Source of the DNA: an uncultured Lachnospiraceae bacterium
Lineage (GTDB): Bacteria > Bacillota > Clostridia > Lachnospirales > Lachnospiraceae
Assembly (NCBI GenBank): GCA_934351835.1
Contig: CAKRJP010000009.1
Location: 44,864-108,863, forward strand
Length of the DNA stretch: 64,000 bases
Direction of reading: 5' to 3'
The stretch's first letter is position 1, and the number at the start of each line of letters is the position of its first letter. Below are positions 25,752 through 33,832 of the stretch, one piece after another. The position numbers were made by a program, and so were the translations under genes. The notes beneath the pieces are model-generated. The model worked only from the letters and a program-made list of their open reading frames with translations. It was not told where the DNA came from and ran no database searches.

Positions 25752-27191
25752 CTAACAAGCGGCACCTCCCTCTTTTCCAGATATTCCCGGTTCCGTCATA
25801 TTAACCGGATCCAGAATCGCATCCAACTGTTCTTTATCCATCAGTTTTTCTTTTAAAATCAGTTCCCGAACCGAATCGCCCGTCTTGATTGCTTTCTTCG
25901 CAATCTCTGCCGCTTTCTGGTAACCTACATACGGGCAGATTGCTGTAATTACGCCGACACTGTTCTCCACCAGATATTTACAGCGGCTTTCATTTGCCGT
26001 AATACCGGATACACAATTATCAATAAATGTTTTCACCGCATAAGTCAGTGTATCTATCGACTGGAAAATACAATAAAATACAATCGGCTCAAATGCATTT
26101 AACTCTAACTGTCCGGCCTCTGCCGCCATCGTAATAGTCATATCATTTCCGATAATGTTAAATGCCACCTGATTAACAACCTCCGGGATGACCGGATTGA
26201 CTTTTCCGGGCATGATGGAAGAACCGTTCTGTTTTGCCGGAAGATTGATTTCTCCAAATCCTGCTCTTGGGCCGGAGGACATCAGTCTCAGGTCATTTGC
26301 CATCTTGGAAAGTGTGACCGCACATGCCTTTACCGAACCGGATACAGATACAAATGGATCCAGATTCTGCGTGGCATCGATCAGGTCAAATGCCTGTACA
26401 AATTCCATATCGGAAACTTCGCTTAAGTTCGGCACAATTCTCCGAAGGTATGTTTTGTCCGCATTGATTCCGGTTCCTACTGCGGTTCCACCCATGTTTA
26501 ACTTGCGCATCTCGTCCATCGCGCGATCCATTCTGTAAACATCTCTCTGGATAGCTGCCGCATAGGCCTTAAACTCCTGTCCCAGACGAATTGGCACCGC
26601 ATCCTGCATCTGGGTACGTCCCATTTTAATGACATGGTCAAATTCATCCGCTTTTTTCTCCAATGTTGTATGTAAACGCAGAAGTTCGGCTTTTAATTTC
26701 TTTAACAAACGAAGCGATGTCATTTTCCCTGCAGTCGGGACAACATCGTTGGTAGACTGCCCGAAGTTTACATCATCATTTGGATTTACGACGCTGTAAT
26801 CGCCCTTTCTTCCACCAAGAATCTCAATGGCACGGTTCGCGATAACCTCATTAGCATTCATGTTCAAGGAAGTTCCGGCACCACCCTGGATCGGATCTAC
26901 GATAAAATCATCATGGAATTTACCCGACAGGATCTCATCACAGGCCTTCACGATTGCTTTTGCTTTCACCGGATCCAGCAAACCGACTTCACAATTCGTA
27001 ATCGCTGCAGCTTTCTTAATATATGCCAGACTGTTGATGATCTCTGGATGCATGTTCAATCCTGTAATATGGAAGTTCTCTGCCGCTCTTAATGACTGTA
27101 CCCCATAATATACGTTTTTCGGAACATCTTTTGTTCCAATAGAATCTTTCTCAATACGATAATTTTCTTCTCTTACTGCTGTAGTGTTCAT
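25752..27191 (-). CDS. aspA: aspartate ammonia-lyase (aspartase)
   Basis: The 479-residue fumarase/aspartase-family enzyme splits aspartate into fumarate and ammonia. Characteristic segments are GVQSLRAAENFHITG, TSLNMNANEVIANRA, VNFGQSTNDVVPTA, GRTQMQDAVPIRLGQEF and the mobile-loop signature GSSIMPGKVNP. A divergent LysR gene starts 121 bases away, which suggests regulation. The lyase would feed fumarate reduction or supply ammonia during anaerobic amino-acid use. Confidence 0.95.
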   Translation of the reverse strand: MNTTAVREENYRIEKDSIGTKDVPKNVYYGVQSLRAAENFHITGLNMHPEIINSLAYIKKAAAITNCEVGLLDPVKAKAIVKACDEILSGKFHDDFIVDPIQGGAGTSLNMNANEVIANRAIEILGGRKGDYSVVNPNDDVNFGQSTNDVVPTAGKMTSLRLLKKLKAELLRLHTTLEKKADEFDHVIKMGRTQMQDAVPIRLGQEFKAYAAAIQRDVYRMDRAMDEMRKLNMGGTAVGTGINADKTYLRRIVPNLSEVSDMEFVQAFDLIDATQNLDPFVSVSGSVKACAVTLSKMANDLRLMSSGPRAGFGEINLPAKQNGSSIMPGKVNPVIPEVVNQVAFNIIGNDMTITMAAEAGQLELNAFEPIVFYCIFQSIDTLTYAVKTFIDNCVSGITANESRCKYLVENSVGVITAICPYVGYQKAAEIAKKAIKTGDSVRELILKEKLMDKEQLDAILDPVNMTEPGISGKEGGAAC

Positions 27192-27311
27192 TCCACTATC
27201 CCCCTACGTTTTAAGTTGTCCTCATTATAATTCCATGCTACACTATAATCAAATACTTATATTTTTATACTTATTATAGTTTTAAAATTATATTGAAAGA
27301 GGAGCTATATT

Positions 27312-28247
27312 ATGTTTCAGGGAATGGAATATGTTTACGAAGTGTATAAAGAAAAGAGTTTTTCTAAGGCTGCCGCCAATTTATATATCTCACAGCCATC
27401 GTTAAGTGCCAACGTAAAACGCGTGGAGAAAAGAATCGGCTATCCAATTTTTGACCGGAGCACCAAGCCGCTCTCACTGACTCCCTGCGGCAGACAATAC
27501 ATCCAGTCTGTAGAGAAAATTCTGGCCATCCAGAATGAATTTGCAAATTTCGTCAATGACCTGGGCGAGTTAAAAACCGGCAGTCTCATCCTCGGCGGAA
27601 GCAACTTATTCTCGTCATTTATCCTGCCGTCACTGATTGCCGAATTTGCGAGACTACATCCGCAGATCACAATCAACCTGATCGAAGAAAGCACTTCCCG
27701 CCTCACGGAAATGCTACAGCAGGGTACCGTAGATCTGGTTTTGGAAAATACCACCCTCGATTCGACAATTTTCGACAAAAAAATATACCGCGAAGATCAT
27801 CTGCTCCTGGCAGTTCCAAAAGATTTTGCAATCAATCAAAAACTGACAGATTACCAGTTATCTGCCGAACAGATCCTGCACCACACGTTTTTAGAAGACG
27901 GAACACCTTCCGTCCCACTGCATCTTTTCAAAGATGAGACCTTTATACTGATGAAACCCAACAACGACACCGGAATCCGCGCCCGCGAACTCTTCCAGAT
28001 CAGCCAGTTCGAGCCAAATACTGTATTGGAGATGGATCAGCAGATGACTTCTTATAATATCACCTGCTCCGGCATGGGGATTTCTTTCATCGGAGATGTT
28101 GTTCTCGAGAAAATGCCGCCAAACGCCAATGTCATTTACTACAAACTGCCGTCAGAGACCAGCAGCCGTAACGTCTGCTTCTACTGGAAAAAAGGAAGAT
28201 ATGTCAGCCGGACGATGCAGGAATTTTTAAAATTGGCAGTGGGGTAA
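27312..28247 (+). CDS. LysR-family transcriptional regulator
   Basis: The 311-residue regulator has an N-terminal winged helix (SFSKAAANLYISQPSLSANVKRVE type) and a C-terminal periplasmic-binding-like effector domain. GAGG precedes the ATG. It is transcribed divergently from aspA across an AT-rich gap that contains near-palindromic tracts around 27262-27290, where LysR proteins usually bind. Control of aspA is likely but inferred from position. The effector is unknown. Confidence 0.9.
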   Translation: MFQGMEYVYEVYKEKSFSKAAANLYISQPSLSANVKRVEKRIGYPIFDRSTKPLSLTPCGRQYIQSVEKILAIQNEFANFVNDLGELKTGSLILGGSNLFSSFILPSLIAEFARLHPQITINLIEESTSRLTEMLQQGTVDLVLENTTLDSTIFDKKIYREDHLLLAVPKDFAINQKLTDYQLSAEQILHHTFLEDGTPSVPLHLFKDETFILMKPNNDTGIRARELFQISQFEPNTVLEMDQQMTSYNITCSGMGISFIGDVVLEKMPPNANVIYYKLPSETSSRNVCFYWKKGRYVSRTMQEFLKLAVG

Positions 28248-28261
28248 AACCTCACTGCCAA
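28233..28261. terminator. hairpin between converging genes
   Basis: TTGGCAGTG-GGT and ACC-CACTGCCAA pair across an AAA loop, overlapping the LysR stop codon. It probably ends the LysR transcript, although the T-run is weak. Confidence 0.6.
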
Positions 28262-28274
28262 CGCATTACTATCT

Positions 28275-28883
28275 TTATAAATACTCTATCTCTACTTCTC
28301 GTCCTCCGACGGACGCATCCAATAAATCATGAATGATTGTCTGCGCATTTTCATCTGCCATTTCTATCAACTGATCTTTATCCACTGTCGGATTTTCTTC
28401 TGCATCTTTTTCTGCCGCTGACAGAGCTTCCGCCACATCTTCCTGGGTATTCCAGTTTAAGATTGCCTTTTTCTCATCGGTAAATGTTATCGAATCCGGG
28501 TCTACATCCACACTCTGCACCGTTGCGTGCGGCAGATATATAGTCACCTTTTTATCGGATGTCTTGACTTTCATGTCTTTCATATCAATTCCCGCAGTCA
28601 TCGTTGCATTGTATTCCATTATGAATCCCTTTTGTGTAATAAACGGAATAGAACCTTTTTCCATAACCTGGCGTGATGAATAGGTTACTTTCTGCGTCGT
28701 CAGTTCTCCTACATTTTCTAATTTTCCGGTGATATAATCGGTAGTGATCTCAGTCTTGTTCATGACATCTCCCACTTTTGTATGTACCTTCCACCCTAAT
28801 AGAAATCCTACTACAATAGATACGATAATGACCACACACATTAATTTAATCTTTCCACTCGTATTTCTGTTAGATTCTTTCAT
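28275..28883 (-). CDS. DUF4230 family membrane-anchored protein
   Basis: A 202-residue protein with one N-terminal transmembrane helix (about residues 13-32) and an extracytoplasmic domain of the DUF4230 type. That domain contains the QKGFIMEYNATMTAGIDMKD and KKVTIYLPHATV segments, then a helical tail rich in Asp/Glu. The function of the family is unknown. It lies 17 bases after a small hydrophobic protein and is probably third in that little operon. Confidence 0.85.
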   Translation of the reverse strand: MKESNRNTSGKIKLMCVVIIVSIVVGFLLGWKVHTKVGDVMNKTEITTDYITGKLENVGELTTQKVTYSSRQVMEKGSIPFITQKGFIMEYNATMTAGIDMKDMKVKTSDKKVTIYLPHATVQSVDVDPDSITFTDEKKAILNWNTQEDVAEALSAAEKDAEENPTVDKDQLIEMADENAQTIIHDLLDASVGGREVEIEYL

Positions 28884-28900
28884 ATGTTTTTCCTCCTAAT

Positions 28901-29113
28901 TTACTCTGACTTGAACATCACCACAAGCCCGACAATGATTAATATCGGAAGTGCCAGGTGCAGTAATCCACCTATCACCATGCATATCAGGATCAATGGC
29001 ATCAGCACTACCGTCACCACAAATTTTGAAATCCCCCATGCAGCTCTTACGCCCCAGACGCACAATCTTCCAAATACTCCTATTAAACATATCATAAACA
29101 ATAACGTTAACAT
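28901..29113 (-). CDS. small hydrophobic membrane protein
   Basis: A 70-residue protein with two predicted membrane helices (about residues 3-20 and 28-66) and almost no soluble part. AAAGGAG lies 5-6 bases before the ATG. Its ATG overlaps the stop of the upstream small gene (ATGTTAA), which suggests coupled translation. I recognise no family. It may work with the DUF4230 protein encoded next. Confidence 0.7.
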   Translation of the reverse strand: MLTLLFMICLIGVFGRLCVWGVRAAWGISKFVVTVVLMPLILICMVIGGLLHLALPILIIVGLVVMFKSE

Positions 29114-29253
29114 TTTGTTCTCCTTTCGCTCTTTTCATTTTCTTCTAATCGTAATTCAGATACATTTTTAATTCCTAATTTTTCACTGTATTCCAAATTA
29201 TTTTCTATCTTCTCAATGAGTCGGATCATATTCATTCTCTCTGCCACATCCAC
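29107..29253 (-). CDS. small protein, 48 aa, GTG start
   Basis: A short frame begins with GTG at 29253, 7 bases after GAGGT, and codes VDVAERMNMIRLIEKIENN, then LEYSEKLGIKNVSELRLEEN. It ends with a TAA that overlaps the next gene's ATG. The predicted product is a charged helix pair. The ribosome binding site and stop/start overlap support a real gene at the head of the DUF4230 operon. Confidence 0.65.
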   Translation of the reverse strand: MDVAERMNMIRLIEKIENNLEYSEKLGIKNVSELRLEENEKSERRTKC

Positions 29254-29282
29254 TGTCACACCTCATTTCCCTCAGCCGATTA

Positions 29283-29311
29283 TTGCTGTTTGTTTGTGAT
29301 TCCAGTATAAT
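29283..29311 (+). promoter_or_regulatory. probable promoter of the XRE gene
   Basis: TTGCTG (29283-29288) and TATAAT (29306-29311) are 17 bases apart, 87 bases upstream of the XRE start codon. Confidence 0.6.
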
Positions 29312-29321
29312 TAGCATTAAA

Positions 29322-29368
29322 AGAGAAATACACCTCTGATAAATGGAATTAGTGCCGCGTATTTCTCT
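29322..29368 (+). promoter_or_regulatory. leader inverted repeat upstream of the XRE gene
   Basis: AGAGAAATAC (29322-29331) and GTATTTCTCT (29359-29368) are perfect complements 27 bases apart, between the promoter and the start codon. It could be an operator for autoregulation or an mRNA hairpin. Confidence 0.5.
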
Positions 29369-29397
29369 GATTTCGAGACATACTAGGAGAATATACC

Positions 29398-29913
29398 ATG
29401 GGGAAACAATCTACAAGAGAAAATAAAACAATTTATCAATTATGCCGTGAGGCACAAGGGCTTACCCGCGAAAAGGCCAGCGAACAGATGGACGGCATCT
29501 CCGCCTCCAGAATTGAAAAATTCGAATATGAACTTCAGGAACCTACACCTTACGATATTGTACAAATGGCAGCCTGTTACAAGCGCCCGGATCTCTGCAA
29601 TTATTACTGCTCACACAAATGCATGATCGGTAGCAAATATGTCCCGGAAGTAAAAGTGTCTGAACTTTCCGGCATTATCTTAGAGACCATCGGCAGTCTA
29701 AATGAGATCAATCCGCTCACCAACCGTCTGATCCAGATTGCCCGCGACGGCAAAATCTCCGATGACGAGATTAAAGATTTTGCCTATATCAGCAAAAAGC
29801 TGGATGAAGTGTCCCTCGCCATCGATTCTCTGAATCTCTGGGTGGACAAAACAGCCAGCGAAAATAATCTAAATATTGAACTCCTCAATGCGGAGAAAGA
29901 GAAGTTAAAATAA
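29398..29913 (+). CDS. XRE-family helix-turn-helix protein
   Basis: The 171-residue protein has an N-terminal helix-turn-helix of the Cro/C1 type (TIYQLCREAQGLTREKASEQ, ISASRIEKFE). A short Cys-containing segment (CNYYCSHKCMIG) follows, then a helical C-terminal domain of about 90 residues that may oligomerise. AGGAGA lies 10 bases before the ATG. It appears to be a chromosomal gene: the accessory island starts directly after its stop codon. The target is unknown. Confidence 0.85.
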   Translation: MGKQSTRENKTIYQLCREAQGLTREKASEQMDGISASRIEKFEYELQEPTPYDIVQMAACYKRPDLCNYYCSHKCMIGSKYVPEVKVSELSGIILETIGSLNEINPLTNRLIQIARDGKISDDEIKDFAYISKKLDEVSLAIDSLNLWVDKTASENNLNIELLNAEKEKLK

Positions 29914-29920
29914 ATCAGCG

Positions 29921-29977
29921 CTGTTAGAACAAGTGTTAGAATGGCCACAAAAAACAAACTCTTGCGGCTTAAAATAA
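29921..29977 (+). repeat. 54-bp direct repeat, left copy (integrase 3'-end remnant)
   Basis: Bases 29921-29974 match 40981-41034 at 52 of 54 positions. In this copy the frame reads LLEQVLEWPQKTNSCGLK and a stop, the last residues of an integrase whose larger C-terminal fragment lies at 40680-41046. The two copies bracket the accessory island. Confidence 0.85.
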
Positions 29978-30142
29978 AGTGTACCCTTTGTCAAGGACAC
30001 TATGACTTTTCCTTTTCAGATTTCTATTTTATATTTGTTTGTTGTGTAGAGGCATCAAAGTGATGCCTCTGATTGATTGTTTTCACCTTTTGCTTTAGGG
30101 ATTATCAGTGGATAAATTCCTGTTGTCAGATATTGATAATAT
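29978..30142. other. island-edge intergenic stretch
   Basis: The region contains an imperfect palindrome around GTGTACCCTTTGTCAAGGACACT (about 29980-30003) that looks like an insertion-sequence end. It also holds a perfect 10-bp hairpin AGAGGCATCA/TGATGCCTCT (30048-30070) suited to termination. No coding frame was found. Confidence 0.5.
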
Positions 30143-30229
30143 TCAACAGGTGACAACCTTGCTAACCTTTGTATTTTCTACCTTTTTGGCTAATTCCTGT
30201 TTTGCCTCTTCAACTTTTCCTGTAGTCAT
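30143..30229 (-). CDS. very small ORF, 28 aa, possibly a truncated remnant
   Basis: An ATG at 30229, preceded at a good distance by GGAAGGAG, starts a 28-residue lysine-rich helical peptide (MTTGKVEEAKQELAKKVENT, then KVSKVVTC) and stops. The strong ribosome binding site argues for translation. The short length and island-edge position argue for a remnant. Confidence 0.35.
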   Translation of the reverse strand: MTTGKVEEAKQELAKKVENTKVSKVVTC

Positions 30230-30256
30230 ATAAATTTCTCCTTCCAAAAACGTAAA

Positions 30257-30284
30257 AAGAGATGAATCTTTCGACTCATCTCTT
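30257..30284 (-). terminator. terminator of the toxin-antitoxin operon
   Basis: On the minus strand AAGAGATGA and TCATCTCTT pair and are followed by TTTT. It lies 16 bases after the toxin stop codon. Confidence 0.85.
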
Positions 30285-30299
30285 GATACTTACACTATT

Positions 30300-30635
30300 C
30301 TATTCTTCGTCATCTTCTACTTCTGAAATTCCCCATAGGATTCTCATGTAATCTTGCTTTTCATTTAACACTCTGATTATCAAAACTTTTTCATCTGCAA
30401 TACGGTAAAATACATAATTCTTCTGTCCAAATATATATCTATAATCCGTATCTACATCAATAATAGATTTTAGTTCTACTCCTTTATATGGAAAAACTTC
30501 TAATCTTTCAATTGATGCCATTATTTTTCGCAATGTTTTTTCTGCCAGTTTTTCACTGTCAAATTTTTCAACAATAGAAGCTCTTATCTTTTGTAAATCT
30601 TCTAATGCCCTAGGCGAATATTTTACTTTCATCAT
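30300..30635 (-). CDS. RelE/ParE-family toxin
   Basis: A 111-residue protein with the RelE/ParE fold pattern: KVKYSPRALEDLQKIRASI at the N-terminus, then YRYIFGQKNYVFYRI and VLIIRVLNEKQDYMRIL. The start overlaps the antitoxin stop by 4 bases. Members either cleave mRNA at the ribosome or poison gyrase, and sequence alone does not decide which. It is probably kept as an island-stabilising module. Confidence 0.88.
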   Translation of the reverse strand: MMKVKYSPRALEDLQKIRASIVEKFDSEKLAEKTLRKIMASIERLEVFPYKGVELKSIIDVDTDYRYIFGQKNYVFYRIADEKVLIIRVLNEKQDYMRILWGISEVEDDEE

Positions 30636-30880
30636 TTTAACCCCAGAGACTTTTCTACTTCTTCAGCAGACAGCCAACCTTCCTCTCTTGCCGAGCGTTC
30701 GCCTTCTTCTAACGCCGACATAAGTGCCAATGTTGCTTTCATTTTATCATAATCCTTCATATCAAGAATCACATACTCACCACGACCATTTTTGGTTAAG
30801 AATACTGGTGAACCTTCGCTAGTTTCTTTCAATACTTCTGTATAATTTCTCAAATCGGAAATTGGCTTAATATTTGGCAT
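30632..30880 (-). CDS. Phd/YefM-family antitoxin
   Basis: The 82-residue antitoxin has the N-terminal DNA-binding region typical of Phd/YefM (IKPISDLRNYTEVLKETSEG, PVFLTKNGRGEYVILD) and an acidic helical C-terminus that would wrap the toxin. Start 30880 is used because AAAGGA lies 10 bases upstream; a GTG three codons earlier is too close to it. It likely represses its own operon. Confidence 0.88.
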   Translation of the reverse strand: MPNIKPISDLRNYTEVLKETSEGSPVFLTKNGRGEYVILDMKDYDKMKATLALMSALEEGERSAREEGWLSAEEVEKSLGLK

Positions 30881-30963
30881 ACCTGACACATCCTTTCTTT
30901 TTTCTTAGTATACCAACTTCCTTTCTATTTTACAACAAAATTAACATGTTAATTTTACAGCAT

Positions 30964-31713
30964 TTACGCTGCTTTCACATATAATCTTCGTATCTGTGTT
31001 TTCTTTTTGTATTTCTCATAAATCTCCGGTTCCTCTTCTTTCAACCGTTTGGTATCCAGTTCATTTTTGCTCACTGGTTTCCAGGATACCCGAAAGTTCT
31101 CATTTTCTGCCTGCTCTGCATTCCCCATATACAGCTTTACTTCTTGCTCGATCTGTTTCTTTTCCGTCTCTAATTTCTTTATCAGATCTACCACTTCCTG
31201 CCGGCGTTGTAGCTTATCATTAAAACCGATCAACGAAATCACTTCTGATACTGAATCTTTATAGTATTCTGCAATTACTTTGTCTGCGATTTTAGAGCCG
31301 TCCGGATCTGGAATACTTCTCGCTAATACATGATTCTCCCAGAAATTTCTTTCAATCCGGATCAGATTGTCAATCATTTCTTCATCACGCTCTAACCGGT
31401 AAAACTTAAACTCTCTTCCATAAATCAGAACGGCTATATACCAGGCGTCCGCATTCATCACGGTCATGTAATGATAGCACTGTATCTGATAAGACAACGG
31501 GATATCTCCGTCCTGCCACTTGTCAGCCATGTAAGGACTGGCGGTCTTACATTCCAGTCCTGCATTTTCTCCTACTACCATGCGGTCTACATCTGCAAAC
31601 ATAAATGGATGTTCTTCGTCATAAAACATTGCATTGGCTCTTCGTACCTTTTTCCCGGTTGCTTCCATAAATCTTCTGGCAACGTAATCTTCAAACTCTC
31701 TTCCCTGACGCAT
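30964..31713 (-). pseudogene. YqaJ-type viral recombinase/exonuclease, 5'-truncated
   Basis: The 249-residue frame matches the YqaJ/lambda-exonuclease family from its middle onward: AMFYDEEHPFMFADVDRMV, GLECKTASPY, IQCYHYMTVM and YIAVLIYGREFKFYRLERD. The Glu and Lys of the nuclease core (LECKTAS) are kept. Full-length relatives have about 60-70 further residues (a GIGGSD motif) before MRQGREFEDYV. Here the frame upstream of the ATG has a stop within nine codons and no such motif. There is no ribosome binding site. It looks like the leftover of a prophage or earlier element cut near 31714. Confidence 0.75.
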
Positions 31714-31884
31714 CCGCAGACAACAAACACTATATATCTAAATATAGCTATACACATTGATATGCATGACTAATTTGTATTAATAAATCATTATGTACTT
31801 TTATTTCGACAAACTGGAATTTGAAAACCATAAAATTATGAGTGATTATTGCTCTCCATAGGTTATCAATAAAATCCTCCAAAA

Positions 31885-31906
31885 GCCTTGAAAATAAAGG
31901 ATTTAT
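31885..31906 (+). repeat. candidate attL of the nested element
   Basis: GCCTTGAAAATAAAGGATTT and two further bases match 38986-39007 at 20 of 22 positions in direct orientation. The two copies bracket all mobilization genes and lie outside the subterminal repeats. Confidence 0.6.
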
Positions 31907-31970
31907 CGCAATGTGTTCACCTTATCCTTTTATATGATTTCACACAAGTTTACTCTTTCCCTGCCTACTT

Positions 31971-31989
31971 ATAAGGGCAAAATCAAGGG
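31971..31989 (+). repeat. subterminal direct repeat, left copy
   Basis: ATAAGGGCAAAATCAAGGG differs from 38931-38949 at one base. It lies inside the candidate att site on each side, as expected for integrase arm-binding sites. Confidence 0.55.
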
Positions 31990-32021
31990 CAAGAAAATCT
32001 CATAACAAGATATAACAGAGT

Positions 32022-32052
32022 GTGGCAATCGGAGAACTGTGACATATGTGCG
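32022..32052 (+). repeat. long inverted repeat arm, left
   Basis: GTGGCAATCGG, a short variable step, and CTGTGACATATG match the reverse complement of 37556-37587 with small gaps. This copy is directly upstream of the tnpV ribosome binding site; the partner is directly upstream of the integrase. Confidence 0.7.
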
Positions 32053-32078
32053 AATATATTATAACGGAGGATTTTTTA

Positions 32079-32459
32079 ATGGACAAGTATATTTATGATG
32101 AAAGCAACGGTTTATGGTATGAGTTGCAGGGAGATTATTATATTCCTTGCATTACTTTACCAACCGAAAAAGAACACAAGTTTATCGGCTTATGGGGACA
32201 GCGGTACAAACGCTATTTACAGGAACATAAACGAGCAGTTTACACCACGCTGCTCACAAGCGGAAAATTGAACGGTTATCTTGCTGATATTGACGAACAG
32301 GCAATGGATATGATGTTCCGATTGGTTGAGCAAATGGCTGACAAGGAAGGTGTGACTGAGCAACTCAAAGCGGAAAACCCGATGTTGTGGGTTGTAAGAA
32401 TGAACGAGATACAGGCAAGGGCAAGAGAAATAATCAATAGAGAAATTATATACACATAA
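32079..32459 (+). CDS. tnpV: TnpV-like transposon-encoded protein
   Basis: The 126-residue protein matches TnpV, a family found on Clostridial mobilizable elements. The pattern includes FIGLWGQRYKRYLQEHKRAV, YTTLLTSGKLN, and LKAENPMLWVVRMNEI. GGAGG lies 9 bases before ATG 32079, which is chosen over an upstream ATG at 32046. Its function is unknown, though the family occurs with tyrosine or serine recombinases. Confidence 0.85.
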   Translation: MDKYIYDESNGLWYELQGDYYIPCITLPTEKEHKFIGLWGQRYKRYLQEHKRAVYTTLLTSGKLNGYLADIDEQAMDMMFRLVEQMADKEGVTEQLKAENPMLWVVRMNEIQARAREIINREIIYT

Positions 32460-32505
32460 AAGATTAGAGCGGCAGGGAGAAATCTCTGTCGCTTTATTCT
32501 TGCCC

Positions 32506-32534
32506 TTGACAATAAGGCACAACTATTATATACT
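32506..32534 (+). promoter_or_regulatory. near-consensus promoter of the ABC transporter operon
   Basis: TTGACA (32506-32511) and TATACT (32529-32534) are separated by exactly 17 bases, ahead of the GntR-ABC genes. Confidence 0.75.
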
Positions 32535-32590
32535 GTACTTGTAGATGTAATACACTATATAATAGCAAGTAACAGAATGGCGGTGGAATT

Positions 32591-32968
32591 TTGGATATTG
32601 TTGTAAGCAATAAGGCAAGCCGACCTTTGTACGAACAAATTTCTACACAAATCAAGGCGGCAATTATGAGTGGTGAATTGAAAACAGGTGAAGCCATTCC
32701 GTCTGTAAGGTCATTGGCAAAGTCCTTGCACATTAGTATTTTAACGGTACAAAAAGCTTATGCCACATTACAAGAAGATGGATTTATAGAGTCAACAGCT
32801 GGTAAAGGGTGCTATGTATCGGCACAAAATCAGGACTTTTATCTTGAGGAACAACAAAAGAAGATAGAGGAACACTTTACAGACGCAATCGAAGTGGCAA
32901 GGGCAAGTGGAATATCACTTGATAAACTAATCAATTTACTGACACTTTTATATCAGGAGGACGAATAA
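32591..32968 (+). CDS. YtrA-subfamily GntR transcriptional regulator
   Basis: A 125-residue GntR protein with a winged helix (RPLYEQISTQIKAAIMSGEL, IPSVRSLAKSLHISILTVQK) and only a short C-terminal helical region, the layout of the YtrA subfamily that controls linked ABC transporters. TTG at 32591 is used as the start with GGTGGA upstream. Its stop directly abuts the ABC ATPase ATG. Confidence 0.9.
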   Translation: MDIVVSNKASRPLYEQISTQIKAAIMSGELKTGEAIPSVRSLAKSLHISILTVQKAYATLQEDGFIESTAGKGCYVSAQNQDFYLEEQQKKIEEHFTDAIEVARASGISLDKLINLLTLLYQEDE

Positions 32969-33832
32969 ATGAGCGAAAATATTTTAGAAGTTAAAGGTTT
33001 GACAAAAGATTACGGTGATTTCGTTCTTGATAAATTGACCTTCACTGTACCTAAAGGCGTAATTATGGGACTGATTGGAGAAAATGGTGCAGGAAAATCA
33101 ACAACTATTAACTGTATTCTTAATGAAATATCAAAGACAGATGGAAATATTGAAATTTTCGGAAAGGATTATCTCTCTGAAGAAATTGAAATCAAAGACA
33201 AAATAGGCGTTGTATTTGATGAAAACCATTTCCCAGATATATTTACACCAAATGAAATTGGAACATATATGTCGGGAATATATTCAAAATGGGAACGAAA
33301 TACTTATGTCAATTATCTCTCGAAGTTTGAACTTCCTGCTGATAAAAGGGTAAAGGATTTTTCTAAAGGTATGAAAGTTAAGTTGGCTTTTGCTGTGGCA
33401 CTTTCGCACAAAGCAGAACTTTTAATTTTGGACGAAGCAACAAGTGGTCTTGACCCTATTATCAGAGATGACATTTTAGATATTTTGATTGACTTTGTTC
33501 AAGACGAAAATCATTCGGTATTGGCATCTTCTCATATCATAAGCGATTTAGAAAAAGTGGCAGATTATATTACTTTTATTCATAAGGGGAAATTGGTTTT
33601 CACCCACTCAAAAGACGAATTAGTTGATAATTACGGTGTAATGAGTTGTGGTGCTATGGTTTTTGACAACTTAGATAAATCAGAGATAATCGCTTATAGG
33701 AAAGAGGATTATCAATACAAAGTGCTTGTAAAAGACCGTCACATTGCCGAGAAAAAATATCCAAAAGCGATTGTTGTTCCAGCCGCAATCGAAGAAATTA
33801 TGCTTTTCTATGTAAAGGGGGAAATGAAATGA
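32969..33832 (+). CDS. ABC transporter ATP-binding protein
   Basis: The 287-residue ATPase shows Walker A (GENGAGKST), the signature variant FSKGMKVKLAFAVALS, Walker B (LLILDEATSGLDP) and a switch His (ASSHIIS). It is of the type that pairs with a BcrB/YtrC-like permease; such systems often export or protect against peptides such as bacteriocins. The permease gene overlaps its stop by 4 bases. The substrate is unknown. Confidence 0.93.
   Translation: MSENILEVKGLTKDYGDFVLDKLTFTVPKGVIMGLIGENGAGKSTTINCILNEISKTDGNIEIFGKDYLSEEIEIKDKIGVVFDENHFPDIFTPNEIGTYMSGIYSKWERNTYVNYLSKFELPADKRVKDFSKGMKVKLAFAVALSHKAELLILDEATSGLDPIIRDDILDILIDFVQDENHSVLASSHIISDLEKVADYITFIHKGKLVFTHSKDELVDNYGVMSCGAMVFDNLDKSEIIAYRKEDYQYKVLVKDRHIAEKKYPKAIVVPAAIEEIMLFYVKGEMK

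Larger units (their letters stand above)
31714..32078. other. left end of the nested mobile element, non-coding
   Basis: The first 170 bases are AT-rich with no recognisable gene. They are followed by a 22-bp repeat (31885-31906), a 19-bp subterminal repeat (31971-31989) and an inverted-repeat arm (32022-32052), described separately. Confidence 0.6.

Noticed and set aside
29978..30005. Possible insertion-sequence terminal repeat
   Set aside because: The palindrome resembles an IS end, but no transposase frame is present near it, so no element is called.
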